Below are positions 35,295-44,735 of a DNA stretch of 64,000 nt, piece after piece; the stretch's first letter is position 1; each line of letters begins with the position of its first letter. Position numbers and translations under genes: made by a program. The stretch covers positions 1 through 64,000 of the forward strand of contig PBSM01000096.1 in the NCBI GenBank assembly GCA_002726245.1, written 5' to 3'. Below the pieces are notes generated by a model. The model searched no databases, had not been told where the DNA came from, and saw only the letters and a list, made by a program, of their open reading frames with translations. Origin of the DNA: Planctomycetaceae bacterium. GTDB taxonomy: Bacteria > Planctomycetota > Planctomycetia > Pirellulales > Pirellulaceae.

Positions 35295-38165
35295 CTATCG
35301 GCGATCCTCGCGCCGCTGGAATTGGCTCAGGTTCTGCAGATCGAGCGAACGGAAGCGGTCTAGCTCGAAGTGTTTGCTGTCAGGCCAGAAGAGGATTTTG
35401 CCGGCGTTCAAAGTGCCAGGTTCGCTGCCGGGCGTTTGTTGGAACTGAAGAACGGCGTCGTTGCGGCCGTCGCCTTCTAGGATGAGTTGGTCTTTCGCTT
35501 TGGCGTACGAAACTCGCTGGCCGGTCGCGGTGAAAGTTTGGCCGCGGACGAAGGCGTTGCCGGTTGCTTCCAATTCGATTGCGTCAAAGCGATCGCGTTT
35601 CTGGCCCATGTCGGCGATGGAAAGTCGTTCGGAATTGATCACAACGTCGCGCTGGCCAAGCTGCGACGTACGCGTCGCTTGGATGGTCTGGTCCCAAGAA
35701 GAAACCGGACCGTACAACGAGCGGACTCGACCCAAGAACTCAACTTGCCGGCGATTCAAATCGCCAACCAACTCGCGCTCGAAATCAACTCGTAGATAAT
35801 GCATGCCTTTGGGAGTGGTGGCGAACTGACCTTCCTTGAACAAGTCGCTCCCGTTGTGCACGCTTGTCACCCAACCCGGCCCGTCGCCGTGTAGTTTTCC
35901 CGTGGCTTGGCTAAAGCTGAGGTTGTGGACATGCATCTGCTCGGTGCTCTTTCGGGCACCTTGCAGGTCGAAGACTTCACTGCGAATCACGCTGAGCCCG
36001 TTAAAGCGCAGGTCTCGTAATCCTATCTCGCCCCGCTCGTCAAGCTTCTTGAAGTCGATGAATCGGGTTAGTTCGGCTGTCAGCGAATCGCCTCGCGCGT
36101 TGAAGTGAAGCTGCTCACCGCCGCGAAGCAACTGAACGCCGCGAGCAACCGCGTCGCCGTCAAAGGTCGCGCTCCGTCCGTCGAATCGCATTTGCCGCTG
36201 CCACGCGAGATGCGACGGGTGCTGTGGTGCGTTCTTCCGAGGCAGCGTCATCTCGCCCGGACCTTGCATCTCGACGACATTCGATCCGTAGAACAACTGG
36301 ATCGTCTGTCCTACGATCAACGCACCCTGAGCACCGACGCGCGCGGGCTCGCCAACAATCGTTGCCACAGGATTGTCAGTGTTTCCACGTTCGACCTGAA
36401 ACGAGTTGCAGTCCAGCGAGATACTCTGCGAATCAGGAGCGTCGATACTCTCGCAGTGAACTCGACCAGCCGCCGCCAGCCGAACGACTTGCGGCTGATC
36501 GCCCAGTTGCAGTTCGGCATTTAGCTTCTCAGCCGTCACGTGAAGCTTCCGCATCTGGTCCGGAGGTTGGTTACCCGTCGCCGATAGCAGCGGCGGTTGG
36601 TTACCCGCCGAGCTCGCGGCATCCGGCGAATCGGGACTCATGAACCAGATGTTCGCCTCGTCCAGCGCGCCTGACATGCGCGGCGAATCAAAACGGACAT
36701 GGCCGGTCGCCTTCAAACGATCGGGTTGGATCGCGAAGCGTTTTGGATTGTCCGGTCGAGGCGTCTCGTCGAGGAAGACGTGCAGCTCGTCAGCCGAGAA
36801 CTCGCCTGAGCCTTCAGCCTGAACGTGAGCCTTTCCGACGAAGCGAAGCCACTTGCTGCCTTCGAAGTCCTCTAGAAGAACGTCGTTCTGCCAGGAGACT
36901 TCAAAAGGCCGATTCTCATCGCCAAATCGACCGGTGACGCGCCCCGGTCCCGCGGCCCACATACGACCTAAGCGACCGTCCGGGCCAAGTTCATACTCGA
37001 TCTCGCTTGAAGCAACCTGGTATTTCTCGGTTCTTAGCTCGACGCCGTTCCGGTCGCGAATCCAAACACGATTCGTTTCCAAATCCATTTGGAGTTCCTC
37101 GCCGCGTGCTAAACCTCCCATCGAGTCCGCGCGGAGTGTTACCGGCAGACCGAACGCCACAATCTTGGTGGGTTTCGCGCCGGCCGAGGCGAGTTCCGAG
37201 TCGCCGTCCGCGTTGTTGTCATTGCTGAAGTGGATATCTAAATGCTGGCAATTGAGCTGGTCACTGGGGCCATCCGAATTGTGGCGAAGGACATCGACGT
37301 GATCGTCCAAGGAGAGCAGATACTCGTCGAAATCGAATTCCAACGCACCGCGGCACTTGAAATCTACCAGCGTCGTCTTCCGCAAATCCGCCGGTTTCTT
37401 TCGGGGACTGCCGCCGATCGCCAGTTTCCCGGCCGGCACCTGCAGATTGATCTTATCGACACGCACGAGTTGGAACGACTTGATGCGTCCCACGCTGGAC
37501 TTCGACAAAGCTTTCTCGTTGGTCTTCGTCGGCGGATGCATCACGATGGCCAGATCACCACCCGTACCCGAGTTGGGTCCGTAACGAAAGGCAACGTCGT
37601 GAGGCGTCCAGATCTTTCGTTCCTCGATGCGAATGCCGCGAGTTACGATTTCGAGGCCATCGTCTTGCCCTGAAGTCGGCGGGCTGTAGATGACGACTTC
37701 GCCCGTGAGTTCTCCGCCAACCAAGCGTCCGAACTTGCCGCGCGGGATATTCAACTCGCCTTCGAAGAAGAGGACCGCGCCCTCGGGAGCACGCAGCACG
37801 ATCGGACGTGGATCGCCGGTCTCTTGGCCCGCGTCGAAGATCATCGAACATCGAGTCAGCTTCATTCGGCTAATGGGCTTAATACCAGGCAACGGCTTCT
37901 TGCTTGGTAAACGCTCGTAGTCATCGAAGATCAGCTTTCCGCGGTCTGTTTCCAAAACCTTGGGGCCGTCTAACTCCCAGGAATCTGCCGGAAATAGCGA
38001 TACGAATCCACGCTCGCGTGGGGCGTGTTGCTGAGCTGATTTGGTGATCGAGAGTGACAACTCGATCGTTGGCTCGAGGAGTGGGACCGCCAACGCCGTA
38101 TACGCGAAGTGTGCCCCCAAGATGGCGAGCAGGCACAGGAACGTTCTTTTCAGACGTTGCTTCAC
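35295..38165 (-). CDS. Large LptC/LptA-like (OstA-fold) envelope protein
   Basis: A 956-residue protein with one N-terminal membrane anchor (about residues 8-28: TFLCLLAILGAHFAYTALAV), then an LptC-like start and long beta-rich repeats of LptA/OstA type (for example LRFVGKAHVQAEGSGEFSADEL near 425). These recur through the protein with many strand-turn units, so it could form an extended beta-jellyroll bridge for lipid transport across the periplasm. E. coli LptC and LptA together have about 375 residues; this is far longer. It is the third gene after kpsF/kdsD and kdsC on the same strand, the order found before lptC-lptA in proteobacteria. The role in LPS transport is inferred from context and fold. 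Confidence 0.7.
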   Translation of the reverse strand: MKQRLKRTFLCLLAILGAHFAYTALAVPLLEPTIELSLSITKSAQQHAPRERGFVSLFPADSWELDGPKVLETDRGKLIFDDYERLPSKKPLPGIKPISRMKLTRCSMIFDAGQETGDPRPIVLRAPEGAVLFFEGELNIPRGKFGRLVGGELTGEVVIYSPPTSGQDDGLEIVTRGIRIEERKIWTPHDVAFRYGPNSGTGGDLAIVMHPPTKTNEKALSKSSVGRIKSFQLVRVDKINLQVPAGKLAIGGSPRKKPADLRKTTLVDFKCRGALEFDFDEYLLSLDDHVDVLRHNSDGPSDQLNCQHLDIHFSNDNNADGDSELASAGAKPTKIVAFGLPVTLRADSMGGLARGEELQMDLETNRVWIRDRNGVELRTEKYQVASSEIEYELGPDGRLGRMWAAGPGRVTGRFGDENRPFEVSWQNDVLLEDFEGSKWLRFVGKAHVQAEGSGEFSADELHVFLDETPRPDNPKRFAIQPDRLKATGHVRFDSPRMSGALDEANIWFMSPDSPDAASSAGNQPPLLSATGNQPPDQMRKLHVTAEKLNAELQLGDQPQVVRLAAAGRVHCESIDAPDSQSISLDCNSFQVERGNTDNPVATIVGEPARVGAQGALIVGQTIQLFYGSNVVEMQGPGEMTLPRKNAPQHPSHLAWQRQMRFDGRSATFDGDAVARGVQLLRGGEQLHFNARGDSLTAELTRFIDFKKLDERGEIGLRDLRFNGLSVIRSEVFDLQGARKSTEQMHVHNLSFSQATGKLHGDGPGWVTSVHNGSDLFKEGQFATTPKGMHYLRVDFERELVGDLNRRQVEFLGRVRSLYGPVSSWDQTIQATRTSQLGQRDVVINSERLSIADMGQKRDRFDAIELEATGNAFVRGQTFTATGQRVSYAKAKDQLILEGDGRNDAVLQFQQTPGSEPGTLNAGKILFWPDSKHFELDRFRSLDLQNLSQFQRREDRR

Positions 38166-38213
38166 GGTTGTCTGGTTCTCTCCGGAGAAGGCCGAGACTG
38201 GCAGGGAACCTTG

Positions 38214-38735
38214 CTAGCCCGTGTACTTCCGGACCAGATCGTCCCACATCCCCTTTGCTTTCAGTATCCATTCGATTGCTTCACGGACAGCGCCTTGGCC
38301 GCCCACAAGCTCCGTCACGTAATCGGCTCCCGCTCGCACCTCCTCGCAAGCGTCGGCCACTGCGATCCCCAATCCCACTGCACGCATGACGGGAAGATCC
38401 GGCAAGTCGTCTCCGATGTAGCAAACCTGATCGGCTTCAAGCTCCAGATCCGTCATCAAGTCCTGCGCGACTGGTACTTTCTCTTCAAAGCCCTGCCGCA
38501 CGATATCAACGCCCAACTCCGACGCACGAAGCTTCACGATGTGCGACGTACGCGCCGTCAAGATGCCGAACTTGAATCCGCCGCGCTGCCACTGCTTGAT
38601 GCCCTGACCATCACGGCAGTGAAACCGCTTTTGCTCGATTCCATGATTGTCGAAGATGATGCCGCCGTCCGTAAACACACCGTCCACGTCCGACAGAATC
38701 AACTCCACTCTCTTACATCGGTCTTCGATCTTCAT
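38214..38735 (-). CDS. kdsC: 3-deoxy-D-manno-octulosonate 8-phosphate phosphatase
   Basis: A 173-residue HAD-superfamily phosphatase that removes phosphate from Kdo 8-phosphate. The DVDGVFTDG motif (residues 16-24) holds the nucleophile Asp16 and acid/base Asp18; ILTARTS (near 58) and the IGDDLPDLPVM metal-binding loop (near 107) complete the active site. The lack of a large cap domain and the length fit the KdsC/YrbI type. The next gene upstream in transcription, kpsF/kdsD, ends 8 bases before its start. Confidence 0.92.
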   Translation of the reverse strand: MKIEDRCKRVELILSDVDGVFTDGGIIFDNHGIEQKRFHCRDGQGIKQWQRGGFKFGILTARTSHIVKLRASELGVDIVRQGFEEKVPVAQDLMTDLELEADQVCYIGDDLPDLPVMRAVGLGIAVADACEEVRAGADYVTELVGGQGAVREAIEWILKAKGMWDDLVRKYTG

Positions 38736-38743
38736 ATACGTTG

Positions 38744-39844
38744 CTAGCTCGGCAAACGGTTCGGTAGAGGCAGTGTTTTTGGAAATCCGCCGTTGGCAGA
38801 GTTTGACGGCTCGGCCGGTCGGACGGTTGCCTTCCCGGATGATTCGCGTGCCAACACGTCGGTGATATCGATTAAGCCGATTGGCTTACCTTGGTCGTTC
38901 ACCACCGGCAGCTCGCTGATCTTTCGCTCGCTGAGCAGTTCAATCGCGCGCGGCATGCGAGTGCCTTCGGCCACCGTCGTCGGTGCACGTGTCATGAGGT
39001 CGCGAACCGGCGCGTCGAGCGCGGCGTCTTGTTTGCTTTCGAGCAGCCTCGCCAGATCGCTGTCGGTAAAGATGCCGCTCAACATGCCGTCTGAATCGAT
39101 CAACATGATCGCTCCCGTTCGACGGCCCGGGCGGCTCGCGCCGGCAAACACTTCGCGGATGGACTGCGTCTCGGCCGAGACGCGACATTCGCTTAAAGGT
39201 CTCATCACTTCTTCGACCTTCGCAAGCTTGCGGCCGAGGCTGCCTCCGGGATGGAAGCGAGCGAATTCCTCGGGTGCGAAGCCACGCGTGCGGCTAACGA
39301 CGAGAGCCAGCGCATCCCCCATCGCCATCATCGCGGTTGTACTCGTGCTCGGTGCCAAGCCGAGAGAACAAGCTTCGCGGATAGACCCCAGATCAAGAAC
39401 GACTTGGGCTGCGGTGGCTAGTGCGCTTTCAGCGTTGCCGGTAATTGCGACGATCGGTGCACCGAAGGAGTTGATCGACGGGAGCAGTCGCGTGACCTCT
39501 TCGGTTTCACCGCTGAAGGAAAGGGCGAGCACGACATCGTTGCCCCGGACCCGTCCCAAGTCGCCATGGATCGCTTCGCTCGGGTGGAGAAAGTGTGCAT
39601 TGGTGCCTGTTGAGGCGAGGGTGGCCGTGATCTTCTGGCCGACCTGCCCAGCTTTACCCATGCCCGTAACGATGACGCTCCCGCCGCAGGCCAGCAGATG
39701 CTCGACCGCGTCGCAGAACTCGTCGTGCAGGCCCGAAGCCAGCCCGACAAGAGCTTCCCCCTCTTGGCGGAGGATCTCCCGGCCGAAACGCAATTGTTCG
39801 AATCGGCTCAGCGGGCGCTGGCCACTAGCGGCTTCCGTGCTCAT
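38744..39844 (-). CDS. kdsD: Arabinose-5-phosphate isomerase (KpsF/GutQ/KdsD family)
   Basis: A 366-residue sugar isomerase that makes arabinose 5-phosphate, the precursor of Kdo. An N-terminal SIS domain (about 40-190) has VIVTGMGKAGQVGQKITATL and LALSFSGETEEVTRLLP; the conserved HPGGSLGRKL motif is near 205. Two CBS domains follow (about 220-340: EVMRPLSECRV, then VRDLMTRAPTTV). The extension after residue 340 is Pro/Ser-rich and unusual. It is the first gene of the Kdo/LPS operon and starts about 130 bases from a tRNA gene on the same strand. Confidence 0.9.
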   Translation of the reverse strand: MSTEAASGQRPLSRFEQLRFGREILRQEGEALVGLASGLHDEFCDAVEHLLACGGSVIVTGMGKAGQVGQKITATLASTGTNAHFLHPSEAIHGDLGRVRGNDVVLALSFSGETEEVTRLLPSINSFGAPIVAITGNAESALATAAQVVLDLGSIREACSLGLAPSTSTTAMMAMGDALALVVSRTRGFAPEEFARFHPGGSLGRKLAKVEEVMRPLSECRVSAETQSIREVFAGASRPGRRTGAIMLIDSDGMLSGIFTDSDLARLLESKQDAALDAPVRDLMTRAPTTVAEGTRMPRAIELLSERKISELPVVNDQGKPIGLIDITDVLARESSGKATVRPAEPSNSANGGFPKTLPLPNRLPS

Positions 39845-39970
39845 TGACGACGTCTTCCATGACGGGTCGGAGAAACAAGCGGGATTCTACCCGCAACGCG
39901 GGGGAACGCGAACACCGATCGGGCGATCCCGCGCCAAAAGAAGCCTTGCCGAGCCGACAAGGCGTCAGAG

Positions 39971-40043
39971 TGACCCCTACGGGACTCGAACCCGTGTTGC
40001 CGGCGTGAAAGGCCGGAGTCCTAGACCGCTAGACGAAGGGGCC
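39971..40043 (-). tRNA. tRNA-Glu (anticodon TTC)
   Basis: The reverse strand folds as a cloverleaf of 73 bases. The acceptor stem GGCCCCT pairs with AGGGGTC (one G-T pair). The anticodon arm CCGGC-CTTTCAC-GCCGG carries TTC. The T arm has GGGTTCGAGTCCC. The CCA end is not encoded. Confidence 0.95.
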
Positions 40044-40206
40044 GCTTTCTTGAGGCCGCTCGGTATCGTAGCAGCCTAACCAGATCGTCAAAAGACGGGT
40101 AATCGCAAGAGGGCCGCGAAAAACAGACTGCGGAGCAGCGGGCAGTTCGGAGGCGGGTGCGAAACTGGGCACGAGGGTGGAGGATCGGCATCAACGGCCG
40201 GGCGTG

Positions 40207-40425
40207 CTACTCTGCCGCGTCCTCTTCATGGGACGCCTGTTCATTTTCCTGGGTCGCCTGCTCATTCCGCTTGATGGCATCGTAAACTTCGCGGCGGTGG
40301 ACCGGTATTTCCTTAGGAGCTTCCACGCCCAGACGCACCTTGTCGCCACGAATCTCGACGACGACGATCGTAATGTCATTGTTGATGACAATACTCTCGT
40401 TCTTCTTGCGGGATAAAACTAACAT
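40207..40425 (-). CDS. csrA: Carbon storage regulator CsrA
   Basis: A 72-residue mRNA-binding regulator. It starts MLVLSRKKNESIVINNDI, the family signature, and continues with VRLGVEAPKEIPVHRREV, which holds the RNA-binding residues of CsrA/RsmA. The tail is long, acidic and Gln/Glu-rich beyond the common 61-65 residues. CsrA binds GGA motifs in leaders and changes translation or stability of target mRNAs. It is divergent from the complex I genes. Confidence 0.95.
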   Translation of the reverse strand: MLVLSRKKNESIVINNDITIVVVEIRGDKVRLGVEAPKEIPVHRREVYDAIKRNEQATQENEQASHEEDAAE

Positions 40426-40859
40426 GGTCCATGTCCTTGTAACACGTTCGCGGCGTCGTCAAAGTCCTTCTTACCGTGGTTTCCGCTCTATCAGTTGCTC
40501 TCAAACCGTGACCAGTAAAACGCTTGCGCGCACATCATGGCTTCCACCCACTCTACGTGCTGGCTTAGCGTAGTCAAGGAAAGCCCGAGCGGGTGGCGGG
40601 ATTTTCGACGGATTTCCCGCTAGTGTGCAGCTACGACCCCTATTGCTTTCGGCTCTTCTCTGGACTGCACAGCTTCACATCAGCTGGCCGATTCGCGTTA
40701 AGCTTCTTATATGAATACTGTTACGATCCCAGTCATGGCTTGTGGAGCCGCCCATCTGGCAATCGAGGCAGCAGATTTTCATCCGCTTGCGGAGTCATTA
40801 GTGCTGTCTATAATTCACCGCTGGCTTGTGAACAGCATCTCTACTTTTGGCGCTGCGCG
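40426..40859. other. Divergent region between csrA and nuoI
   Basis: The region contains a sigma-70-like promoter at 40787-40814 facing nuoI, and must hold the csrA promoter. The open frame upstream of nuoI (from 40593) lacks protein-like content, so I treat it as non-coding. Confidence 0.5.
40787..40814 (+). promoter_or_regulatory. Sigma-70-like promoter for the nuo operon
   Basis: TTGCGG at 40787-40792 and a perfect TATAAT at 40809-40814 are 16 bases apart. The -10 box ends 46 bases before the nuoI ATG, leaving a short leader. Confidence 0.5.
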
Positions 40860-41387
40860 ATGTTGGATTGGCTTAGGAATATTAAGGTGGCCGTCTGGAC
40901 CGTTGGTCGCGGCATGCTCGTGACGCTGCGGTATTGGCTGATCACCTATCAGCAAGACCGGGGCACGTTCACGGAGAAATTCGAGTATCCGGAGAAACCA
41001 GTGCCGGTTGCCGCACGCTACCGCGGCTTTCACCGCTTTGACTTGACGACCTGCATCGCGTGCGATCAGTGTGCCAAGGCGTGCCCGGTGGACTGTATTT
41101 ACATCGGGAAGGAGCGGGTTGAGGGCGCGAAGGGTTTCAAGGTTACCGGTTTCGCCATCGACTACTCGAAATGTATGTTTTGCGCCTTGTGTGTCGAGCC
41201 TTGTCCGGTCGATTGTATCTTTATGGGAGCGACGCACGACCTAAGCTGCTATAGCCGCGACGGATGCATTGTGGACTTCTCTCGGTTGCCCACGGATGTG
41301 GGCTGGGGCCGTTCGACGCTCAATCCAACCGCTGTGGCGGAGTCAAAAGTCCTAACAGAACCAGTGCACGGCGGCCCGAACCAGTAG
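40860..41387 (+). CDS. nuoI: NADH-quinone oxidoreductase subunit I
   Basis: A 175-residue ferredoxin-like subunit of complex I that carries two [4Fe-4S] clusters (N6a, N6b). The ligands are C65xxC68xxC71xxxCP and C105xxC108xxC111xxxCP, all present. The N-terminal part ([24 protein letters not shown]) forms the membrane-facing helix. It is the first gene of the cluster, placed ahead of nuoA, which is unusual; in E. coli it lies between nuoH and nuoJ. The start at 40860 is fixed by homology, while the frame is open further upstream. Confidence 0.94.
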   Translation: MLDWLRNIKVAVWTVGRGMLVTLRYWLITYQQDRGTFTEKFEYPEKPVPVAARYRGFHRFDLTTCIACDQCAKACPVDCIYIGKERVEGAKGFKVTGFAIDYSKCMFCALCVEPCPVDCIFMGATHDLSCYSRDGCIVDFSRLPTDVGWGRSTLNPTAVAESKVLTEPVHGGPNQ

Positions 41388-41428
41388 TACAATATAGTTA
41401 GCTAGTTCTACCGCTCAGCGAGTAAATC

Positions 41429-41896
41429 GTGGCACCTGCAGACTACAAGCCAGACAAGATCTTCACCGTCGAAGAGGCGAACGCGCGGCTTCCGTTGGTG
41501 CGTGCGATCGTAGCTGACATAATGAAGCTCTCAAGCGACCTCTTTGACCGTCGCGAGCGGCTCAACCAGCTTCAGAGCCGCCGGCCCGAGGGTACGGTTA
41601 ACGTCTATCAAGAAGAGCTTGCTCAGATCGAGGAAGAACTTGAACGCGACGTTGAGCGGCTGAACGCGTACGTCGAAGAGTTGCTTGAACTTGGGGTCGA
41701 GCCCAAGGGTGTTCGCGATGGCTTAGTCGATTTCCCGGCGATTCTGGACGACAAGCTAGTCTATCTTTGCTGGAAGTTCGATGAACCGGAAGTTCTGCAC
41801 TGGCACGATCTCGATGCGGGATTCGAGGGCCGGCAGTCGCTCACGGCCGGGAGTGTTGCCGAGGGTGCCGATTCAGAAGATGCCTTCGACGTCTGA
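41429..41896 (+). CDS. DUF2203 family protein
   Basis: A 155-residue protein of the DUF2203 family: FTVEEANARLPLVRAIVADI at the start, a long acidic helix (about 45-90), and GLVDFPAILDDKLVYLCWKFDEPEVLHWHDLDAGFEGRQ in pieces towards the end. The initiation codon is GTG at 41429. The biochemical function is unknown. It sits inside the complex I cluster, between nuoI and nuoA, in the same orientation, so co-transcription is likely, but a role in complex I is not established. Confidence 0.8.
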   Translation: MAPADYKPDKIFTVEEANARLPLVRAIVADIMKLSSDLFDRRERLNQLQSRRPEGTVNVYQEELAQIEEELERDVERLNAYVEELLELGVEPKGVRDGLVDFPAILDDKLVYLCWKFDEPEVLHWHDLDAGFEGRQSLTAGSVAEGADSEDAFDV

Positions 41897-42015
41897 TCGG
41901 CTCTACGTTCGAGGCTACTTCGCACTACGGTCACTTGCAGTTTCGCGGCACGCGCCTACAATCCTAGACTTGGTTTCTGTTGATTCAGCACGTCTAGGTT
42001 GAAACGCGGCAAGCG

Positions 42016-42651
42016 ATGTCAGCTTTTGGTTCTTCCATTGGAATCGTCGCCTATCTGGCACTCTTCGCTGGCGTGGGGGTCATCTTCCTCTTCGTCAATC
42101 TCCTGGTCGGTCGCTTCGTACGCCCGGCGGATCCACACGAAGAGAAACTGGAGATCTATGAATGTGGCGAGCCGACGATCGGTTCGAGCTTCGTGCAGTT
42201 CGATCTTCGGTTCTATGTCGTCGCTTTGTTGTTCATCATCTTCGATGTCGAAGTTGCGTTCTTCTTTCCGTGGGCGACGGTCTTCGGCAAGGCAACGCAT
42301 ATGGCAGATCCCGGCTTCCGCGTGGCGACTGCATCCGTGTCAGAGGGCGGTGTTGAACTGACGGAGCATGGGAGGCTGCTCTACCAGGAGATGGGCGTGC
42401 GCAATCCAACTCCGGTGAAGAATAAGTCGGCCTCCGCTGCTAATCGAATTGCTCACGAGGGCGCGAAGAAGCTTGCGTTGGTAACGCTCGTTGACATCGT
42501 CGTTTTCTTCGCCGTTCTGCTGGTTGGATTCGCCTATGTTTGGAAGCGTGGCGACTTAGACTGGGTGCGCGCTGTCAGCGAGGAACGTGCGCGCCGGCTT
42601 CCGGAATCTCCGCCGGAGAGCGTTGCTGAGGAACCCGCGCTGTCGGCGTAA
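42016..42651 (+). CDS. nuoA: NADH-quinone oxidoreductase subunit A (extended)
   Basis: A 211-residue membrane subunit. The family block KLEIYECGEPTIGSSFVQFD (residues about 43-62) and FYVVALLFIIFDVEVAFFFPW (about 66-86) are clear. Usual NuoA has about 120-150 residues; here about 60 extra polar residues lie between the second and third membrane segments, and there is a Pro/Glu-rich tail. The third segment (ALVTLVDIVVFFAVLLVGFAY) is present. nuoB, normally next, is absent; nuoC follows after 54 bases. Confidence 0.92.
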   Translation: MSAFGSSIGIVAYLALFAGVGVIFLFVNLLVGRFVRPADPHEEKLEIYECGEPTIGSSFVQFDLRFYVVALLFIIFDVEVAFFFPWATVFGKATHMADPGFRVATASVSEGGVELTEHGRLLYQEMGVRNPTPVKNKSASAANRIAHEGAKKLALVTLVDIVVFFAVLLVGFAYVWKRGDLDWVRAVSEERARRLPESPPESVAEEPALSA

Positions 42652-42705
42652 CAAATCATCTTTGGCAAAGCTGTTCTTTGCCGCGAATGCTATTGGTGGA
42701 GCGCA

Positions 42706-43236
42706 ATGAGCGGATCGAATCTAGTTGAGCGTCTATCGCAGCAGTTTGGCGAAAAGATCACCGGCTCGAATCTCGAAGCGATTGATCCTTGGATCGAAGT
42801 CACTCCCCAAGGGATCGTCGAAGTCACCCGGTATTTGCGCGATGATCCGGACTTACAGCTCAATCTGCTGAACTGCATTACCGGCGTGGACTATTTCATC
42901 GCTGACGAAAAGAAAGCCAAGAAGGCTGGTTGGGATCCGCATACAGAGGTTGTCTATCACCTGTCCAGCACCAAGAACAAGCACACGTTGGTTCTGAAGG
43001 TGATGCTGCCACGCTGGAAAGACGGTGTCGAGGGCGAGTTGCCTGAAGTGCCTTCCATCGCGGGTGTCTTTAGCACCGCTAATTGGCATGAACGCGAGGT
43101 ATTCGACCTCTCGGGTGTGATGTTTACAGGGCACCCGGACCTGCGTCGGATTCTGTGTCCGGAAGATTGGATCGGGCATCCACTGAGGAAAGACTACGAA
43201 ATGCCGCTTGAATACCACGGGATCCGTGGCCGCTGA
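42706..43236 (+). CDS. nuoC: NADH-quinone oxidoreductase subunit C
   Basis: A 176-residue subunit of the peripheral arm. It has the family's C-terminal motif around [42 protein letters not shown]. It is a separate gene from nuoD, unlike the NuoCD fusion of E. coli. GGAG lies 7 bases before the ATG. A 60-base spacer full of short repeats separates it from nuoD. Confidence 0.93.
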   Translation: MSGSNLVERLSQQFGEKITGSNLEAIDPWIEVTPQGIVEVTRYLRDDPDLQLNLLNCITGVDYFIADEKKAKKAGWDPHTEVVYHLSSTKNKHTLVLKVMLPRWKDGVEGELPEVPSIAGVFSTANWHEREVFDLSGVMFTGHPDLRRILCPEDWIGHPLRKDYEMPLEYHGIRGR

Positions 43237-43238
43237 TG

Positions 43239-43290
43239 TCATTTGTCATTGGTCACTGGCCAAGGACTTAAGGACAAATGACCAAGGACT
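43239..43290 (+). promoter_or_regulatory. nuoC-nuoD spacer with inverted and direct repeats
   Basis: TCATTTGTC at 43239-43247 is complementary to GACAAATGA at 43273-43281. CCAAGGAC occurs twice (43260-43267 and 43282-43289), and TTGGTC pairs with GACCAA. No clear ribosome site lies next to nuoD. The design resembles the accB-accC spacer. Confidence 0.4.
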
Positions 43291-43296
43291 AAACGA

Positions 43297-44502
43297 ATGG
43301 CTACTCAACTCGACGATCCACGCATCATTGAATTCGACGTCCGCACCGACGAGATGCTCGTCAATATGGGCCCCCAGCATCCGAGCACGCATGGCGTGCT
43401 GCGGCTGGTATTGCGGACGGATGGCGAGATCGTGTCAGAAGTTGAACCGCACATTGGCTACCTGCATCGTTGTGCCGAGAAGATTGGTGAGAATCTGACG
43501 CCGCGGCAGTGGATTCCGTATACCGATCGCATGGACTACTTGGCCGGGATGAACATGAATCTCGGCTGGGCCCTCGCCGTCGAGAAGCTGGTCGATCACG
43601 AGCTATCCGAGAAGGCGAAGCATCTTCGGGTGATCCTTGCAGAGATGGGCCGAATCGCTAGTCATCTCGTAGGTATGGGCGCGTACGGGCTCGATCTGGG
43701 AACGTTCAGTCCGTTTCTATACGCCTTCCGCGAGCGAGAGAAGATCCTCGATCTGTTTGAGGAGGCGTGCGGTGCGCGACTGACGTACAGCTATCTGACT
43801 CCCGGAGGTGCCACCGCCGACCTACCGAATGGCTGGCTGCAAAAGTGCGAGGCCTTTCTCGAACAATTCGAGCCCATCATCCAAGAGTACCACGCTCTGC
43901 TGACGACTAACGCGATCTTCGTCAAGCGAACGGCCAGCATCGGTGTAATGTCGCCTGAGATGGCTGTCGATTTCGGCTGCACAGGCCCGGTTCTCCGCGG
44001 AAGCGGCGTTGATTATGACCTGCGGCGTGACGGCGAAGAGCGTTATACGGAAATGTACGATGGCTATGCCTTTGAGGTGATCGTACAGAAAGACGGCCAT
44101 TACCCGCGCGACCACGATTACCCTGCAGTGCCGAAAGAAGCGGTGCTCGGCGATTGCTGGCATCGGTTCTACGTCCGGATGCTCGAAGTTGTCCAAGCGA
44201 TTGACATCGTCCGGCAGGCAATCGACCGGTATAGCACGGCCAGCGGCGACTATGGGGTTCCGATCAAGCTGACACAGAAGCTGCCCAAAGGTGAAGCGTA
44301 CCTCGAAACGGAATCTCCCCGAGGCCAAATGGGTTTCTATCTCATTAGTCATGGCGACTCGATTCCATGGCGTGTGCGGGCTCGAAGTAGTTCATTCTGC
44401 AATCTGTCGGTGACGTCGGATTTGTGTCGCGGATGCCTGATTGCAGACGTCCCGGCGATCGTCGGTTCACTCGACCTTGTCATGGGCGAAATCGACCGAT
44501 AA
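43297..44502 (+). CDS. nuoD: NADH-quinone oxidoreductase subunit D
   Basis: A 401-residue subunit that forms the quinone-binding site with NuoB. The N-terminal NMGPQHPSTHGVLRLVLRTDGE motif (about residues 23-44) with its quinone-site His is intact, as is GYLHRCAEKIGE, and the C-terminal RARSSSFCNLSV..CRGCLIADVPAIVGSLDLVMGEIDR has the family end. The length is normal for a separate NuoD. A 233-base gap with one short hairpin (about 44701-44720) separates it from nuoH. Confidence 0.95.
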   Translation: MATQLDDPRIIEFDVRTDEMLVNMGPQHPSTHGVLRLVLRTDGEIVSEVEPHIGYLHRCAEKIGENLTPRQWIPYTDRMDYLAGMNMNLGWALAVEKLVDHELSEKAKHLRVILAEMGRIASHLVGMGAYGLDLGTFSPFLYAFREREKILDLFEEACGARLTYSYLTPGGATADLPNGWLQKCEAFLEQFEPIIQEYHALLTTNAIFVKRTASIGVMSPEMAVDFGCTGPVLRGSGVDYDLRRDGEERYTEMYDGYAFEVIVQKDGHYPRDHDYPAVPKEAVLGDCWHRFYVRMLEVVQAIDIVRQAIDRYSTASGDYGVPIKLTQKLPKGEAYLETESPRGQMGFYLISHGDSIPWRVRARSSSFCNLSVTSDLCRGCLIADVPAIVGSLDLVMGEIDR

Positions 44503-44735
44503 GCACGCACGCATCGCCCAGCCTGCCTAGCTCCCGAATCGCGGCTCTGTGGGCTTAACCAAGCGGTTCATCGCCCGCGATTTTGTCCATCCGGGGGCTT
44601 GTCGGTTCCCAATACTTTGTGCCATATTTCACGATCTTCGTAACGAATAATTGACGCTTTCCACCTGCTCGCGGGTGGTGGCAGAGAACATAAACTCCCG
44701 CGCCGGTTTGATGGCCGGCGTGAGGTGATCAGGGA

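Noticed and set aside
40593-40859. N-terminal extension of NuoI
   Set aside because: The extra 89 residues do not resemble the family, and a -10 box (TATAAT) lies inside this stretch.
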